Source of the DNA: JBDSKH01 sp035556655
GTDB lineage: Bacteria; Actinomycetota; Actinomycetes; Actinomycetales; Microbacteriaceae
Length of the DNA: 64,000 nucleotides
Direction of reading: 5' to 3'
Assembly: GCA_035556655.1 (NCBI GenBank)
Contig: DATMFW010000050.1
Coordinates: 1 to 64,000, forward strand
The first letter of the stretch is position 1, and each line of letters opens with the position of its first letter. The translations under genes and the position numbers were made by a program. Shown piece by piece: positions 63,028-64,000 of the stretch. The notes under the pieces are model-generated. The model was not told the origin of the DNA. It ran no database searches and saw only the letters and a list, made by a program, of their open reading frames with translations.

Positions 63028-63982
63028 GTTCCAGGCCCGCGACAAGCTCGCCTTCCTGCTGTCCCTGGTCCCGTGGCTGATGGAGCACGACGGCGCCACC
63101 GTCGCGCAGGCGGCCGAGCATTTCGGGGTCAGCCCCCAGCAGATCCGGGATGCGGTCGAGCTGATCGCGGTCAGCGGCGTCCCCGGCGACACCGACGCGT
63201 ATCAGCACGGAGACCTCTTCGACATCAACTGGGATGCCTTCGAGGAACGCGACGAGATCGTGCTGACGAACCTGGTGGCGATCGACGACTCGCCGCGGTT
63301 CTCGGCCCGTGAGGCCACCGCGCTGATCGCCGGGCTGCAGTACCTGTCGTCGCTGCCGGAGAACGCCGGCAGCGTGACCCTCGCCCGCCTGACCGCGAAG
63401 CTCAGCCGGGGCGCCTCCGCGCAGCCGGCGCAGGTCGGGGTCGAAGAGGTCGCGGGGGGTGCCACGCTCGCCCTCATCAGGGATGCAGCGGCGCGCGGCG
63501 TGCAGCTCGAGCTCGACTATCTCGACTCGGCCGGGCATCGCGAGCGCCGCCGGGTCGACCCGCTCCGGGTGGAGTCGTTCGACGACGACTGGTATCTGCG
63601 CGGCTGGTGTCACCTGCGCGAGGCGGTGCGCACTTTCCGTCTCGACCGCATCTCGAACGCGGTCATCACCGAGGCGCCCATCGAGCATCGGGCCGGCGAG
63701 GTCCGGTTGCCCGACCGGCTGTTCGAGACCTCGCCCGAGGATCTGGAGGTCACCATCGAGGTCGCCCCCGCTGCGATGCCGCTGCTGGTGGACTACATCC
63801 CCGACGGGGCGACCTCGACCGAGGTGGGCGGACGGATCCGCACCACGCTGCGGGTCTCGCACTTCCACGGCCTGAAGCGTCTGATCGCCAGCATGCCGGG
63901 TGTGGCGACGGTCGTGGCGCCCCCCAGTGCGCGCGCCGCCGTCGCCGAGTGGGCGGCCGCCGGGGCTGCCAGGTACCGCTGA
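63020..63982 (+). CDS. pafC: PafC, WYL-domain DNA-damage regulator subunit
   Basis: A 320-residue partner of PafB: N-terminal winged helix (VAQAAEHFGVSPQQIRDAVELI), WYL core (LDYLDSAGHRERRRVDPLRV, WYLRGWCHLREAVRTFRLDR), and a C-terminal WCX domain. Actinobacterial pafBC stands between an FKBP-like gene or proteasome genes and tatA/tatC; here the proteasome genes are absent from the window. TAGGAT at 63994-63999 is a -10-like box for the next gene, whose start is outside. Confidence 0.93.
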   Translation: MAEFQARDKLAFLLSLVPWLMEHDGATVAQAAEHFGVSPQQIRDAVELIAVSGVPGDTDAYQHGDLFDINWDAFEERDEIVLTNLVAIDDSPRFSAREATALIAGLQYLSSLPENAGSVTLARLTAKLSRGASAQPAQVGVEEVAGGATLALIRDAAARGVQLELDYLDSAGHRERRRVDPLRVESFDDDWYLRGWCHLREAVRTFRLDRISNAVITEAPIEHRAGEVRLPDRLFETSPEDLEVTIEVAPAAMPLLVDYIPDGATSTEVGGRIRTTLRVSHFHGLKRLIASMPGVATVVAPPSARAAVAEWAAAGAARYR

Positions 63983-64000
63983 TCGAGTTCGCGTAGGATC

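Overview
The window is very GC-rich actinobacterial chromosome with almost no non-coding space (no gene-free gap exceeds about 200 bases). The gene set points to the family Microbacteriaceae, most likely Microbacterium or a close relative: whiA, rbpA, opcA, pafBC, ImuA'/ImuB/DnaE2, a glgC/GlgM-type glycosyltransferase pair, many promoter boxes placed directly before start codons, and a characteristic short hairpin repeat at gene ends. The genus is an inference from gene content and style, not a database result. There is no CRISPR array, insertion sequence, prophage or origin; the one RNA gene seen is a tRNA-Leu(GAG).

Layout. 1-4.7 kb: end of uvrA, then uvrC-rapZ-whiA, tightly coupled. 4.7-9.1 kb: sodA, the lower-glycolysis operon gap-pgk-tpiA, then secG-rbpA. 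9.1-17.3 kb (minus strand): a six-gene pentose-phosphate/upper-glycolysis operon tkt-tal-pgi-zwf-opcA-pgl. 17.5-20.5 kb: heme A synthesis (ctaB, ctaA) and an orphan TRAP-type lipoprotein. 20.6-24.6 kb: Fe-S assembly operon sufB-sufD-Rieske-sufC-sufT, without sufS, sufU or sufR. 24.6-29.7 kb: bioY, an ABC-F ATPase, a SURF1/small zinc-type protein/DUF3099 operon, fabG, serB. 29.7-39.4 kb: storage and trehalose sugars (glgC, GlgA/GlgM, treS), an ABC ATPase, hydrolases, rpmE2, a fused exonuclease-Nudix protein and a glycosyltransferase. 39.3-44.6 kb: a sirtuin/histidine-phosphatase/YbaK operon, an rRNA/tRNA methyltransferase, a D,D-carboxypeptidase, a GDSL hydrolase and a GlsB-type membrane protein. 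44.7-54.6 kb: a DNA-damage-tolerance and mutagenesis island: dinB, an SF2 helicase, dnaE2, a DUF2087 protein, imuB, two tandem DUF3892 proteins and imuA'. 54.7-64 kb: an F420-type oxidoreductase, a YegP-like small protein, tRNA-Leu, an M20 peptidase, uppP, PAC2, a HAD hydrolase, trmI, an FKBP-like lipoprotein and the DNA-damage regulators pafB-pafC.

Three window-wide patterns stand out. First, two near-identical LexA (SOS) boxes sit in the imuB and imuA' promoters, and two paralogous DUF3892 genes lie between those genes; this is the best candidate for an under-described system. Second, about twenty genes have a TANNNT -10 hexamer 6-9 bases before the start codon, the signature of leaderless mRNAs. 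Third, all 13 convergent protein-gene junctions fall into two classes: eight abut or overlap, and the other five are all filled by one family of hairpin repeats, which in two cases supplies the last codons and stop codon of a gene.
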